From assembly GCA_003640385.1 (NCBI GenBank), contig RCAB01000821.1, forward strand, positions 1 through 17,358: a DNA stretch of 17,358 bases. Reading direction: 5' to 3'. A model generated the notes under the pieces. The model was not told where the DNA came from and did not search any database. It saw only the letters and a list, made by a program, of their open reading frames with translations. Position 1 is the stretch's first letter. Every line of letters begins with the position of its first letter. Below are positions 1 to 10,828 of the stretch, one piece after another. This DNA comes from Setaria digitata. Taxonomy: Eukaryota > Nematoda > Chromadorea > Rhabditida > Setariidae. The position numbers and the translations under genes were made by a program.

Positions 1-55
1 ATTATATTATATTATATTATATTATATTATATTATATTATATATTATATTATAAT
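1..55. repeat. ATTAT pentanucleotide microsatellite
   Basis: The window opens with a tandem array of the unit ATTAT, repeated about eight times, then breaking down into ATATT-like units near position 45. It is a simple-sequence tract with no coding content. It probably continues upstream of the window, so its true length is unknown. Confidence 0.9.
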
Positions 56-1368
56 TTTAATTTCAATATTTCATTATTACTGGTGGTTTTATCAAATGAA
101 CTGTCCAAGCTAATTTAACGTGGATTCGAATTTGTGCAATTGGTTTTTTTTTGATATTTATTTTTGTATCCGTGTTATCTCTTAAAATCTTCCTTAAATT
201 AAATTGAATAAATCTGATAGATTAAAATAATTATTCAGCTGCTGGCATCCCATCAAACGACAATATCTTGAAATCTGATCGGATTGTACAAAAAAAAAGT
301 GTGAAAGAATTTCCAAAGGAAAGTCGGCTGGAACAAATGAAGTAAAATTTTCAAACTTTAACAAATTATTAACTGACGGGAAATTATTGTTTATATTCAA
401 CAAAAGTTCTGTTCAATATTTCTAAATAATACGATACAGCCATCCTTATTGTGTTACCCAATCATGAATTGCCATACTACAGAAATGTTGAATGGGTTGA
501 AGATAGAAAGGTTAAGAAGGAGTAGATATTTTTTTTTTTGTGTGGGCTTATAAAAAAATGATCAACATGACGAAAAACAAATCGTCAATAGATGTTACCA
601 TGAATGCCATCACACAGTCTTCCAACATACAGTAAAGTTTGAAAGAATTTCCTTTATTCTTTTCCCATAACACTACATAACTTCAAGTACCACTTTCCTA
701 AACAATTGTCACGAATTTTCCATGTTCCTCATTGCATTGTTAGAATTTCCTACTGCCTATGCTTCCCATTTCATATGTTGCCACTTTTTCATAGTAAAGT
801 ACTGACATCACCAACAGAGAATTTTCATAGATTATGCAAAGTGCTAGTTAATCATTTCTGTTGTTGCGCATAGCAAACTTATTTCGTATACATTTCTGTC
901 GCTTTCTTTTATGGAAATGGTAAAAGAAAGAAATTCTTGACTGCAGAAACCAACCAACACAAAGCATGTTTACTGACTCAGAAAATGTGGATATATGATG
1001 TGATTCGAAACATATTACGCTTTATCTCCTCAAATACTTTTTTGTTCTCTGGTAAGAAAAAGCAAAATTAACTTGCTGCAAATTATTCTGTAAATAGCAG
1101 ACATGCTGAGCACTACTTTTATGCTTACCAAACTAGTCATCAGTGCAACACTGATGTTATCCACAAAACATTGAGTCTACTATTATCCTAAAAATTCTGC
1201 ATTTTTAGTATGAGATAGAAACGGTAAGTGACTTTGAATAGTTTCTGGAATTTATAGAATTAAGTTTACAGCGATCCAGATATTGGTTATGAATTCTGCA
1301 CAATCTGCTGTTTGGAACATCAATAGTGCACATCAGCCCTTCTAAAATTCGCCTCTGTCGGTTACTTG
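56..1368. other. Upstream non-coding region of the channel gene
   Basis: AT-rich sequence with an 11-base T run at 529-539 and no frame that reads as a recognisable protein. The region would include the promoter and 5' leader of the channel gene that follows, but I see no TATA element or trans-splice acceptor I can name with confidence. A short frame on the minus strand (194-403) has no recognisable domain and I treat it as chance. Confidence 0.5.
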
Positions 1369-1423
1369 ATGCGCCTCGATTATGTCTTCATCCGGGGTTT
1401 CTTGCAAATCGTTATCGCACAGC
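1369..1423 (+). CDS. Tentative first exon (signal peptide) of the channel gene
   Basis: Exon 2 must have an upstream partner: it contains no in-frame ATG, and an in-frame TAA lies at 1556-1558, just before the acceptor at 1565. The nearest suitable exon starts with ATG at 1369 and encodes MRLDYVFIRGFLQIVIAQ, a short basic and hydrophobic leader. It ends at C1423 before GTTAGT. The single leftover base joins the two leftover bases of exon 2 to make a leucine codon, so the phase fits. The hydrophobic core is short for a signal peptide, and the donor is only moderate, so another exon further upstream is possible. Confidence 0.4.
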
Positions 1424-4400
1424 GTTAGTCTATTCTAGTTTGTCCTCAGCAGAAATATTGTAAATATCCATTCCTTTTGTTTAGAAAAGAAAAAGAACTG
1501 CAATACAGAAGCAGCTGCCTCTCCTAAGAAGAAAAATTCAATGGTTTCTGAGAAGTAATTTACAGTGAGTCATGAGGGACTATCGAAAGCGTTGGAACAG
1601 AATGACGTAGCGGCTGATGAGTTCGGTAGGAATCAGTCGGATGAAACGGAGGCTACCGATGCACACACGCGCCTTTTGAATCAGATCAAAACAGCATCAC
1701 GACCTTTTCAGCGACCTGTTCTGAATTTCCACAGTCCCACTGAAATTCATGTTCGAGCTGCGCTGTACCAAATTCTCGACATAGTTCGTCTTTCATTATC
1801 TAACTTCTAAAGCTTGGTTTGTCAAACAAGGCTAATAGAAAGGGTAAAGGATAGATAGATGTTGAAAGGTCAATTAAATTAAGAAGTGTTGATGATTATG
1901 AAATGAGTCACAGTTACCTGGTTGATTGTCTCGATAATTTGTATAGAATTAATCCCGCGAGCTGCTGAAGGAGATACGTTGAACGAACTGGTTTGTTTTC
2001 TTCCAACTAAAAGGGTAATTTGAATACATCTTGATCTTAATATTCTTCATTAATAATATAATAAAAACTCACATTTGGCTGATAAATAAAGCCCCAATCG
2101 GTTTGATAGCAATTAAAACATTGGTAAAACTCCATCTACATTAAGTTAAAAGAGATTTGCATTTATTAAATATTGGCCAGGGAATCAAAAAATCTTGCGA
2201 ACGTCGCATCAACTGATGATTTCAGATAAACTACTTTTTTTCTTCGAATAATAATAACTATTCGTCCAAATGATTTAGGATCAAAGGAACAACATAGCGA
2301 CAATATCCGGTTATTTCGATTTATGGTGGATTGATCCTTCGCTGAGGTGGAATGCTAGTGAATTTAATAATATAACAAAAACATTTATACCATCGAAATG
2401 GTTCTGGAAACCTGAACTATTCTTACATCACAGGTATATCCAAGTAGTAAGAGATAACTTATGACTTTTTCGCAATTATATTATTACTGTTGTTGAAAGG
2501 ACCGGACCTCTCAAACATTCCTAGGCTCTTATAAAATTCAAAGATACTTTCTATTCAGTTTGAACAAATTTTAATATTTGAAACACACTGATCATGTTTT
2601 GAAATAGACATGGTGCGAGGGGAGGGGAGATTTGGATTCACGTTAACAACTGTTTCATTTACGAATTCACTTAACGGTAAAAGATATCAATATTAGAACT
2701 ATTAAAGAGTAATGGAGATAAACATTCACCAGAAATTTTTACTTTCAAAGTTTTTACAATGATTAGAAAAGATTTTCAGAACATTTTTGGCCTTGATAAT
2801 AAATAAGAATAAAAACCGTAATACTTTCAGCCATTTTTTTTATGTCGAATCTGTTACAGCACTGGTAATTTTCAAAGATCAGTTCTGGATTATGCTCCTG
2901 ATACAGTGGCAGAAATTAATGCCAATGGCCGTTTGCGCATTTTTATCCCTATGATGGCTCGTGCCCTGTGTCCCATAAATGTTAAACATTTCCCGTTCGA
3001 TACACAGAATTGTACATTTGCAGTAAGTTAATTTAAATTTGATAAGAAGTTAAAAGTTGAAGGGTTAAAGTCAATATGACAGAAGCAAACAAAAGAGTGT
3101 GATGGGACCGTTTCATTTTCTCTGAGTTAAGAATTAGAAATTAGCTCGGAAAAAGAGAAATGACATTCGGTGCATTCTTTTAACAGTTCCAACATTTGCA
3201 GCTTAATGCATGCTCTGCTTCCTTAGTCTAACTCACAATCTTCCACTGCACTGAGAAGAAATTAGACGACTGTGGTAATTTGTTCCCTTAATGAACTTTT
3301 TTTCGCTTCAAAAATCTGTGTTGATTCAAATCCTAAGGGAATCCACAACTAATTTTAAAACTACAATTCCTTACACATCCACTTCAATTATCGTCGGCGG
3401 AGATTCTGAAACTCATCGCTGCTGCTTCATTTGTCTAATAGTCGTTTTCAATTTCCGTTTCCTTTGCCATTACACCTGTATTGTACCTTTCACTGCTGAA
3501 ATAAATACTGACCTCTTCTTCTACTACTTACAAGATTGAAATCTTGCCATTTAAATTTTTTCATGTGTTATCACCTTTTAATCTATTCTTTCCACTATTT
3601 TTTTAATTTATTTACTCCTTTTTTCACAACCAGTACTCTTATTTGCGCCAAAGACTCCAATCAGTACATGATACTCTCAATCTGAGTTAATTTGCACGAC
3701 AAACAGTCTGCCTGTTGAATTTTGCTGGGACTACCGATAAAAATTAATAACTTGTTAATAATAAATTAGTGGTTAATGGTTTCATTATATACAGCGGTTG
3801 TGTCTCTTACTACCACTTTATAGTTCATCATCTTTCACAATCGAGAATATCTCCTCACTCACTATCTAGCTGTTTTAATAGCTATCTGCAGGATGACATT
3901 ACGCTTTTGTAAATCATTCTATGAAATCCCAATGTTATTGTAAATTGTAAGCTGTTAAGATTTCTGAATCAGAATCCTAGGCTGATTATTTCTTGGCTTC
4001 TTTAACTCATTTCGTTATATGGTTCAGAGTAATCACTTTCTCCTGCAAATTTTAATTCCCCTATCTTTTCAATGAAATTATCTTCCATGTATACTTTCGG
4101 TTTCCTTTGGCAAAATTTACGATGTTCCTTTTACACTGGAACTTACTTTCAAATCATTGTTATTTCTTTTTTTTTAAATTCTAACGTACGACCAAGATAT
4201 TTTATTCTGCCTGTATTGAATACCGGGTTCACAGATCTCAGTTTTTCGTTTACAGTGTGGTTCATGGTCATATCAGTGTGAATATATAAGTTTGATTGTT
4301 GATCAACGAGAAGTATTCCTCGGCGATTTTTACGGCAGTCAAGAATGGCTATTAGAAAATGCCACCATACATAATGGTTATATTCGATAACAGTCTTTTC

Positions 4401-6342
4401 TTTCATTTTATTCACAAGATACTAGCTAAAAAGTGGAGTTACTCGTCTGCTAATTGCAGCCATTGAACTATTAAATAATCTTGAAGTTATTCAAGTTTAA
4501 GTGATAGGCCAAACTTTTTGTTTAAAAAAAATATAAATAAGTGGAGGAACATGAACTCTCGACTGAATCCTTCTATTGTTGTGCGGCAAACTACAGGAAC
4601 AGTGGAATATTTCCACGACGAATCTTTTTCAACCATTTTTATGATTTTGATTCTTCGCAGACAATCGTTTTACTACGTCTTTAACTTCGTTTTCCCAACC
4701 ACACTGGTAAGTTTTCTAGCAAAAAGTAATAACTTTTTCTTGTTTCGGTAAGAATCGTCTTGATGAATGAATCATTCGAAGTTGTCAAGAAGTTATTCAC
4801 ATAAAATGAAATGCATTATATGTTCTTAACACGATTATATTGGATAATATAAAGTCCTTGCACTGAATCTCCCTGATTTAAAAAGCATTTGCTTAATTAT
4901 CATCATTCATTGATTCTTAATAAATTAAATAAAATTATTTAGGTGAGTCTTGTAGCAGTCATTGGCTTTCATGCTCCGATAAATACTGCTGGTCGGCACG
5001 AAAGTAAATTTCGTCTGGGTATCATGACATTGCTAAGTATGTCTGTGATGCTTTTAATGCTGGTTGATGAGATGAAATTTCCACTGGAATCAGTTCCTGG
5101 ACAGAAAGGCTCATTTTCCGGTGTACCCTTGCTTGGTTGGTCTTTCAGTCGGTGCAGAAATCCAAGATATTTCACAAATTATGTATCTTTTATTTTCATT
5201 TCTAATACCAACTTTTCAGGAATATTTCATATGATACAAATGCTTATTATAAGTTTCGCCACTTGCACCAGTTCTATATTTGTTTATTTAGAGAAGTATG
5301 CTCTGAGAAACCAATATATTGAGGTGTGATTCTTTTATTTATAGTAATTTCTATATTTTTTGATGGAAAAATCAACTGCTCATTACTTTGTTCGTAGTGG
5401 AAGTGAAATAGTACTATAATCTGTACAGATAATGAAACATTGTACGCATCTTGCTATTTTATTAAGGCAATTCCATGGTGGTTGCGGTTTTTATCTGCTA
5501 AGAGGTTGTTCTGCTGTTATGTGCCGAAGAAATTTCGAATAGCAAGTAGTGAGGATATCAAACGGAATCACGATGTCACTGCACGTTTTGTCAGTTCATC
5601 TTCCGATAGCTTTACGTTTCGAGACATAATTCCTGCTGAGGTAAGTAACTGATAATGTTGATCAGCAGTTCTGCTAGATATGATCTCAGAACAGTTCCAT
5701 TTTCATCCTTATAGCGATAACTTGCCTCGGTGCCTGTTGAAATATTGTTTCCCCATCTTTTTAACCACGAACCATGCAAGTGTGATAAGTGTTCTCATTG
5801 TCCACTAGGTGGCAAAATAGGGTTTTAAATCTAGTAAGTCAAACAAAAAACAAAAGAAAGAAATAACTTTCCTGGTCCTCTACAATACTTGAATGTGGTG
5901 GATGATGCAACATTTTTCAGTTCACATGAACGGTTATCAAGATTTCATGGTCTTACGCTTAGTACACTAGGTTAGATAATTTCATGATGGGTGTTTTGTC
6001 TAAAAATTTTTCTTTGTTTATAATCTAAGACGGTTTTATACTGAAGTGTGAAAATATATTTATTACAAAGTACAGATAAACATGACTGAATGTCACCAAG
6101 AGACAGCAGTTTCGGAAGCAGTTGCCGAAGCACCACCATCTTTGAATACGCAACGGATAGAGTTACTCGTTAATTTGATGAGAGAATTTATACAAATGAA
6201 AGAAGAAGCTCAGAGGCGACACTGTTTACCAGTTTATTGGAAAAGGATCATTAAAAGGCTTGAGAATATTTCTCTTACTACTTATCTCTTCCTTATCACC
6301 GCCAATGTTGCTATGCTTATATGTCATGAGCTCTGGTACTAA
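1369..6342 (+). CDS. Cys-loop ligand-gated ion channel subunit, divergent nicotinic receptor-like (10 exons)
   Basis: Predicted subunit of a pentameric neurotransmitter-gated channel in the plasma membrane. My exons are 1369-1423 (tentative), 1566-1783, 2279-2433, 2860-3022, 4256-4376, 4597-4706, 4943-5135, 5220-5323, 5467-5640 and 6076-6342, giving 519 residues plus stop, a normal family length. Visible domains: N-terminal helix and RPV strand near residues 63-71; loop-D-type DLWWIDPSLRWN (105-116); WFWKPELF (132-139); Cys-loop C180 to C194 with 13 residues between and the core FPFD; GSWSYQ (199-204); M1 about 263-283, M2 about 297-317 with leucine at 9' (L305), M3 about 340-363; amphipathic helix about 458-491; M4 about 495-515. 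N-glycosylation sequons occur at NAS and NIT (116-124). The C-loop region (about 232-245) has no adjacent cysteine pair, so this is not an alpha-type acetylcholine subunit. The M1-M2 linker has E-S-K and lacks the Pro-Ala-Arg of anion channels, which favours cation selectivity (inference). I cannot name the C. elegans counterpart; an orphan acr/lgc group member is likely. Confidence 0.9.
3023..4255 (+). other. Large fourth intron of the channel gene
   Basis: This 1233-base intron separates the Cys-loop exon (ending before GTAAGT) from the GSWSYQ exon (after TTTACAG) and keeps phase 0. It is by far the longest intron of the gene. The open frames inside it (3291-3539 plus; 4072-4281 plus) have no domain, no splice logic joining them to neighbours and no biased composition, so I see nothing coding in it. 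No nested gene or repeat unit was recognised. Confidence 0.75.
5136..5219 (+). other. 84-base frame-preserving intron before M3
   Basis: The open frame at 4943-5329 runs straight through this stretch without a stop, so a naive gene call would keep it as coding. Removing it, with donor GTTGGT and acceptor CTTTTCAG, joins VPLL to GIFHMIQML through a split glycine codon. This restores the usual M2-M3 linker ending in a proline-leucine-glycine turn. The retained version would add 28 residues, including RCRNPRYF, with no counterpart in the family. The acceptor is strong, so I read it as an intron. Confidence 0.85.
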
Positions 6343-8439
6343 CTTCAGCTGTTAGCACCAACAGTAAATTCGTTTTATTTTACTTAAGTATTAGCTGCAT
6401 TAGCCAACAGACCTCAGTAGTGTTCTACTGTCCTACTTTAGTATACATTTATCCCAAAAATAGCTTCTCTCAGTTTTCAAATGGTTCAAATTTCCAAGTG
6501 CTTAAGGTGTAATTTTGAGCATATAGGATGATGAAAAAATAACAGGTTGGATATATAGCACGTATGAAGTGGCATCCTTCCTATCTGATTAATAAGAACA
6601 ACTTTCCTTCTCTTAAAAATACGAAGGAATTCCTCCTCATTCAAATTCCCTTGAATGAAAATTAACTGGGTGTGGCACTTGAAGCGATAAGAAATTCACA
6701 CTCTTTGTAGTACTTAGTACTGCAGGTTGGTAAAAGAGCGTTGACATTTGGAACATTTTCCTTTACAGTGATTAAAATAGTTTTCAATGCAAAATCGTGT
6801 TTTTAGGAAGACTTAATAGGATTAAATGTTCTATACTGGGAAATGTAGATGAAGGTCACGGGTACCAAACTGCTTAAAGAAATCGTAGATGGGCGTTATA
6901 GCAAGAAGACTTCTCGAAGAGGGGACCTCTGAAGAATCAGCAAGGCCCAGTAGAAAAAGTTTGAAATTTTTTTAGTTGGAGGGATGGTATTTAGTCAGTT
7001 GGAGTATTTTAAGTTCCACTCGAAATCAAATTTCTCTTAATTGAATTGGCATTAGACAGAGGAGCATTCAGATTTTCCGTCATCTTTCAAACTGTTACAT
7101 ATATTTTCTACATAATTTATGTAGAAACGAAGGCTATTGTTGTTGATTGTTATTGACGGTTTGTGTATGTTTTGTAAAATAAATCACACTTTTCATAGAT
7201 ACCTTGCTAAAGAAATTAGGATGAGATCAGCGGATGAAAAATATTTGATGGTGTTAACTTGTGGTTGGTTTTCCTTATGAATCCTAACTGAAGTCATTGT
7301 TTCTTGTAATACTTTTCACATCTGCAAAATTTAGTAGTGGCAAAGAATCTGTCAAAGTCTTCCCTCATTATCGCTGATTGCATTCTCTTTTTAGAACGAA
7401 TTTTATGAATTCCAACAGAACCGTAACTTATTTGTCAAGATCATTTTAAAACCTTTTTTTTTGCTGATTTAAGCTGAGGTTTGTAGTTTTAAGACTCCGT
7501 ATCAAACTTTTCTAAACGATTTAGTTATGCAAAAATGTTGTTTATTACATATATTTAAATACAGTCAGTTTTCACTATGAAGTTCTTGTTTCACTAGAAG
7601 AAGCATCATCAGCTCATCTAGAATCTAGATTATCTGTAAATGTGACCATCCTTTAGATTCCATTTCCCGTTATAATTAAGATATAGTCATCAGAATGGGC
7701 AGCGTTAAATGACTACACAGTTTTGACAGGAATGTTTTCGAGTCGATGAGACGAGGACACAAACTTGCCACAGTATAGACTTAATTGATAATTGAAGATG
7801 GACGTTTCAGTGGAATACTAGCACAGGAATGTAAATTTGAAGAGATGTAAATTTTAATCAGATTTCAGTAAAGGAAAACCAGCTTGGAATTGCTTGTTAT
7901 TCAATGACCATAAGAACTTCAGTCCGAGATATCCAGGTCATAGACTTATCCCTCAATTCATTCACTCGAACTAATCCATACAGTTAACAATAAATGAACT
8001 GTAAGAAATAGCGAAACTATTCGAGTTGATGGTGTGGTAGTTCCGTTCCACAGTATAATGTTATGCAATAGAAATTAATCACTCAGTCCTCGATATGATG
8101 AAGTAACGTTCTGCAACATAGCATTAATCGAAAAGAAAGTATTCATAACTGAAGTACTACTTCCCAAAAAATGAAGCTTTTGTAAAGTGAGACTTGAAGG
8201 TAGTCAGCAGCCTGGGAGTTTGTACCTTAACCTAATCAACTATTCGTAGATATTTCGGTACTTTTACGTGAACAGCTTATGAAAATGCAGTTCTGATACC
8301 GCCGTATCATTTCGTACCCATTCTAACGTCAACCTTTTACAAAGATGACGTAAATAACAGTTATTACTTGACTGAAGTTAATTCCCAAAATTTTAACTCA
8401 AACTTGTTTTACATCCATTAGTTGAGAAGACCTGGTGGT

Positions 8440-8443
<4 letters not shown>
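6343..8443. other. Non-coding 3' flank of the channel gene
   Basis: No recognisable gene follows the channel stop codon. The canonical AATAAA is absent near the stop; the first clear copy downstream is about 840 bases away (around 7181), and an AGTAAA variant lies about 20 bases after the stop. I cannot choose the poly(A) site. Stops are dense in all frames, and no repeat, transfer RNA or other RNA gene was recognised. Confidence 0.6.

Positions 8444-8476
<33 letters not shown>
8444..8476. repeat. 33-base poly(A) run
   Basis: An uninterrupted run of 33 A residues on the plus strand. It could be slippage-grown simple sequence or the tail of an old retrotransposed copy. I saw no recognisable transcript sequence upstream of it and no evident target-site duplication, so the first reading is simpler. 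Confidence 0.85.
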
Positions 8477-8479
<3 letters not shown>

Positions 8480-10520
8480 GGAATGGATAAAGAAAGTAAG
8501 TAGAAAGGTTAAAAAAATTAGGAAAAATAGATGTATTTCTCAGATGCAATACGCAAATCTTTCAGAGTTTATAAAACTAACAAAAGGTAAACAGCCTGAC
8601 ATGTCTACTGATTGAACCTGTCCGATGTAGATGTAATTTGTTACTTCACTTGCTGAATCCAAATCCGGAAAAGTTGAAGTCATACGGAAATTTTAAATAT
8701 TATTGCTTAAAATTAGAGGAAAAGTTGAACGTTATCGAAATTTAAATACCCCAACTCCATTTTATTGCTATTTCGTTGAGTTCTGATTAAAAAAATTAAA
8801 TAAAATTTCATAGGAAACACTTCAGACTTCCAACAATTTCCAAAGCGACGAAAAATCCCAAATCAAACAAGGGACAGCGGCAATACATAAAATCTCAAGC
8901 CAATGGTTACACAGAACTTAAGACTAATCCAATTCCGTCTGCGAACAACAAGGAAACTGAAATTCAACCATGAACTTTTAGCAACTGCATTTAGCTAGCT
9001 TGAACGCTTGAACTTTATAGCAAATTCAAGGCTGCCCTCATCCTTCAGACATTTATGATAATGTAAAAAGGTAGCTTCAGTCCGAAGGAAGCACATTATA
9101 AAAAGTACTAACGTTTAACGAGAAATGTTTTGGTAGTGGGGGTAATTCCTATTTCATCATATCCTAATGAAGCTTTTGCTCAATTTTTCCACTCCGCTTT
9201 TGATTCCAAGCTTAATTTGACTATAACAAATTTCCCAAGAAAAAAAAAAAACCCATTACCTCGAATTTCTTTCCCGTGCCTCACAAACCATAAGACCGCA
9301 CCACAGTCACTACAGTACCTGACATCTTACCCAGTTCAACAGTTCCAGCAACTACAAATTCGTACTTGATTTTGTCCAATCTTACGTCGTTTCTACCTGA
9401 CACATATTCTATCTTACCTTTATAATCACGATCTAAACAATAGAAGCATCACAAGCTATCATATTTCTTCTGTCATCCCCAGATGTCGGGTCATAGCAGA
9501 TACATCGGTAATTTGCTTATAAGGGAACCGAAATCCTAGGGTGATCATCAAAATATTCCATGGAAAAACGCCTTCAATTTCCCAAACTACCTTTTAGCAA
9601 AGTAGTCATAGAAAACAAAAAAAAAAAAATCAGAAGGGATTTTGATTTTGTACTGATTTTTCTAGCTACAGTATGGCCAAAAGTCCAGCCAAAAAATAAT
9701 TTGTCGGAATCGAAGCATTTCTATACAGAGTGTTCCAAGTACTCATGGTAACATTCATCGTTTGTGCTGCTGTCCACTCACGACCACCGCTTTTACAAAT
9801 TTGATATGATCAAGCTGTGGGGGACGTGGGACAAAAATCCTCGATGAGTTCTTGTTTAATGCAAAAGTTAATGCGGAAATATGCAATTGTGTTTCACCGT
9901 AGGATAAGATAAATCCATAGCCATAAGCTCTGGAAACTAAAGAACAAGGATGTACGTGGTAATCTATGTTTACTGGCAAATACAGCTGTTAGATGGCGCC
10001 TTCCATCCCCTGCCCTCTCTTCCCCCCCAAACCCACTTCAAGCCCAATTTCGGACCAATAAATCACATAAAAAAATTCATATTTGTAATCCTTATTACAA
10101 TGACCGTTATAAAACTGTCTAAAGCCATCAAACAAAAGGAAGACTTTTAGCAGGCAACACATTTCGCAGTATCAATTCCTTTATAAGTTTCGTAATGAGA
10201 GATTTGCCCCCCGTAGTTGGACAGTCGGGTAAATGCATAGTGATTTTCATATTAGAAACTGTCAACAATAACAAAGTAGCTATTAAAGTCTACATAAAAA
10301 TACCGTTACTTAGCTTTTAAAATAGGAAAAGAAACTATACATACAGTGGGAACATTATAAAATAAATAACAAGCGCTTCTTTTTACATAGCAAATTGGTA
10401 CCAATTTTTGAGAAAGACGTTCTCAAGGAGAACGAATCAAGAATAAAATGCTTACAACAATCAGCTGGATATGACACAAATGAATGAGGTATCATAATTA
10501 AATCCTTCATATGTAAAAGT
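8477..10520. other. Gene-poor stretch between convergent genes
   Basis: Contains an A run at about 9240-9250, another near 9618-9628 and a pyrimidine/C-rich patch at about 10000-10030. Several frames of 60-80 codons occur (for example 9130-9369 plus and 9755-9979 minus) but none shows a domain, signal peptide or membrane segment, and none links to others by plausible splice sites. I see no supported gene here. Confidence 0.55.
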
Positions 10521-10547
10521 TATATATATATATATATATATATATAT
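10521..10547. repeat. TA dinucleotide microsatellite
   Basis: An uninterrupted alternating TA tract of 27 bases. It lies about 280 bases beyond the stop codon of the minus-strand IkB-like gene, in or near its 3' flank. It has no coding content. In translation it would give only alternating Tyr and Ile, which explains a spurious open frame on the minus strand here. Confidence 0.9.
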
Positions 10548-10828
10548 TTGGCTAAAAGAAAATAAACTCAAATTATGACACCGAAAAATTTTATAACTGG
10601 AACTGGAAATATGGCAAGGGTAGATGAATGAAAAAACTCCCAGTAAGAACATGGCTGGATCATGTGATATTACGCTCAATTTTAATATCTCGAACTGAAG
10701 ACGCCAATTAACATCATTGAAAGTGTACAGATATTTCAAATTGTAATATAATAAGGCCAAAGAGTATAATTCATCAATTCAACTTCTTCTTTAATGCTAC
10801 TAGCATCAAAATATAATTGAAATGAAAT

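Noticed and set aside
722..805. Short frame beginning MFLIALLEFPTAYA that looks like a signal peptide and could be the channel first exon
   Set aside because: Its only usable donor (before GTAAAG) leaves phase 0, while exon 2 at 1566 needs one leftover base. The residues after the leader do not resemble the receptor.
1565..1567. GTG as start codon of the channel
   Set aside because: Eukaryotic nuclear gene; the base at 1565 is the last base of a TTACAG acceptor, so this is an exon boundary rather than a start.
3291..3539. 82-codon plus-strand frame as a separate gene
   Set aside because: It lies wholly within the 1233-base intron, has no domain and no supporting splice sites.
4518..4596. 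Upstream part of the open frame before VEYFHDE as coding
   Set aside because: No acceptor in this part matches the phase left by the previous exon, except the CTACAG at 4596, which gives the family-like join NGTVEYF.
8444..8476. Poly(A) run as the tail of a retroposed gene copy
   Set aside because: No recognisable transcript-derived sequence precedes it and no flanking duplication was seen.
10461..10760. 99-codon minus-strand frame containing YIYIYIYI
   Set aside because: It is created by the TA microsatellite and has no other support.
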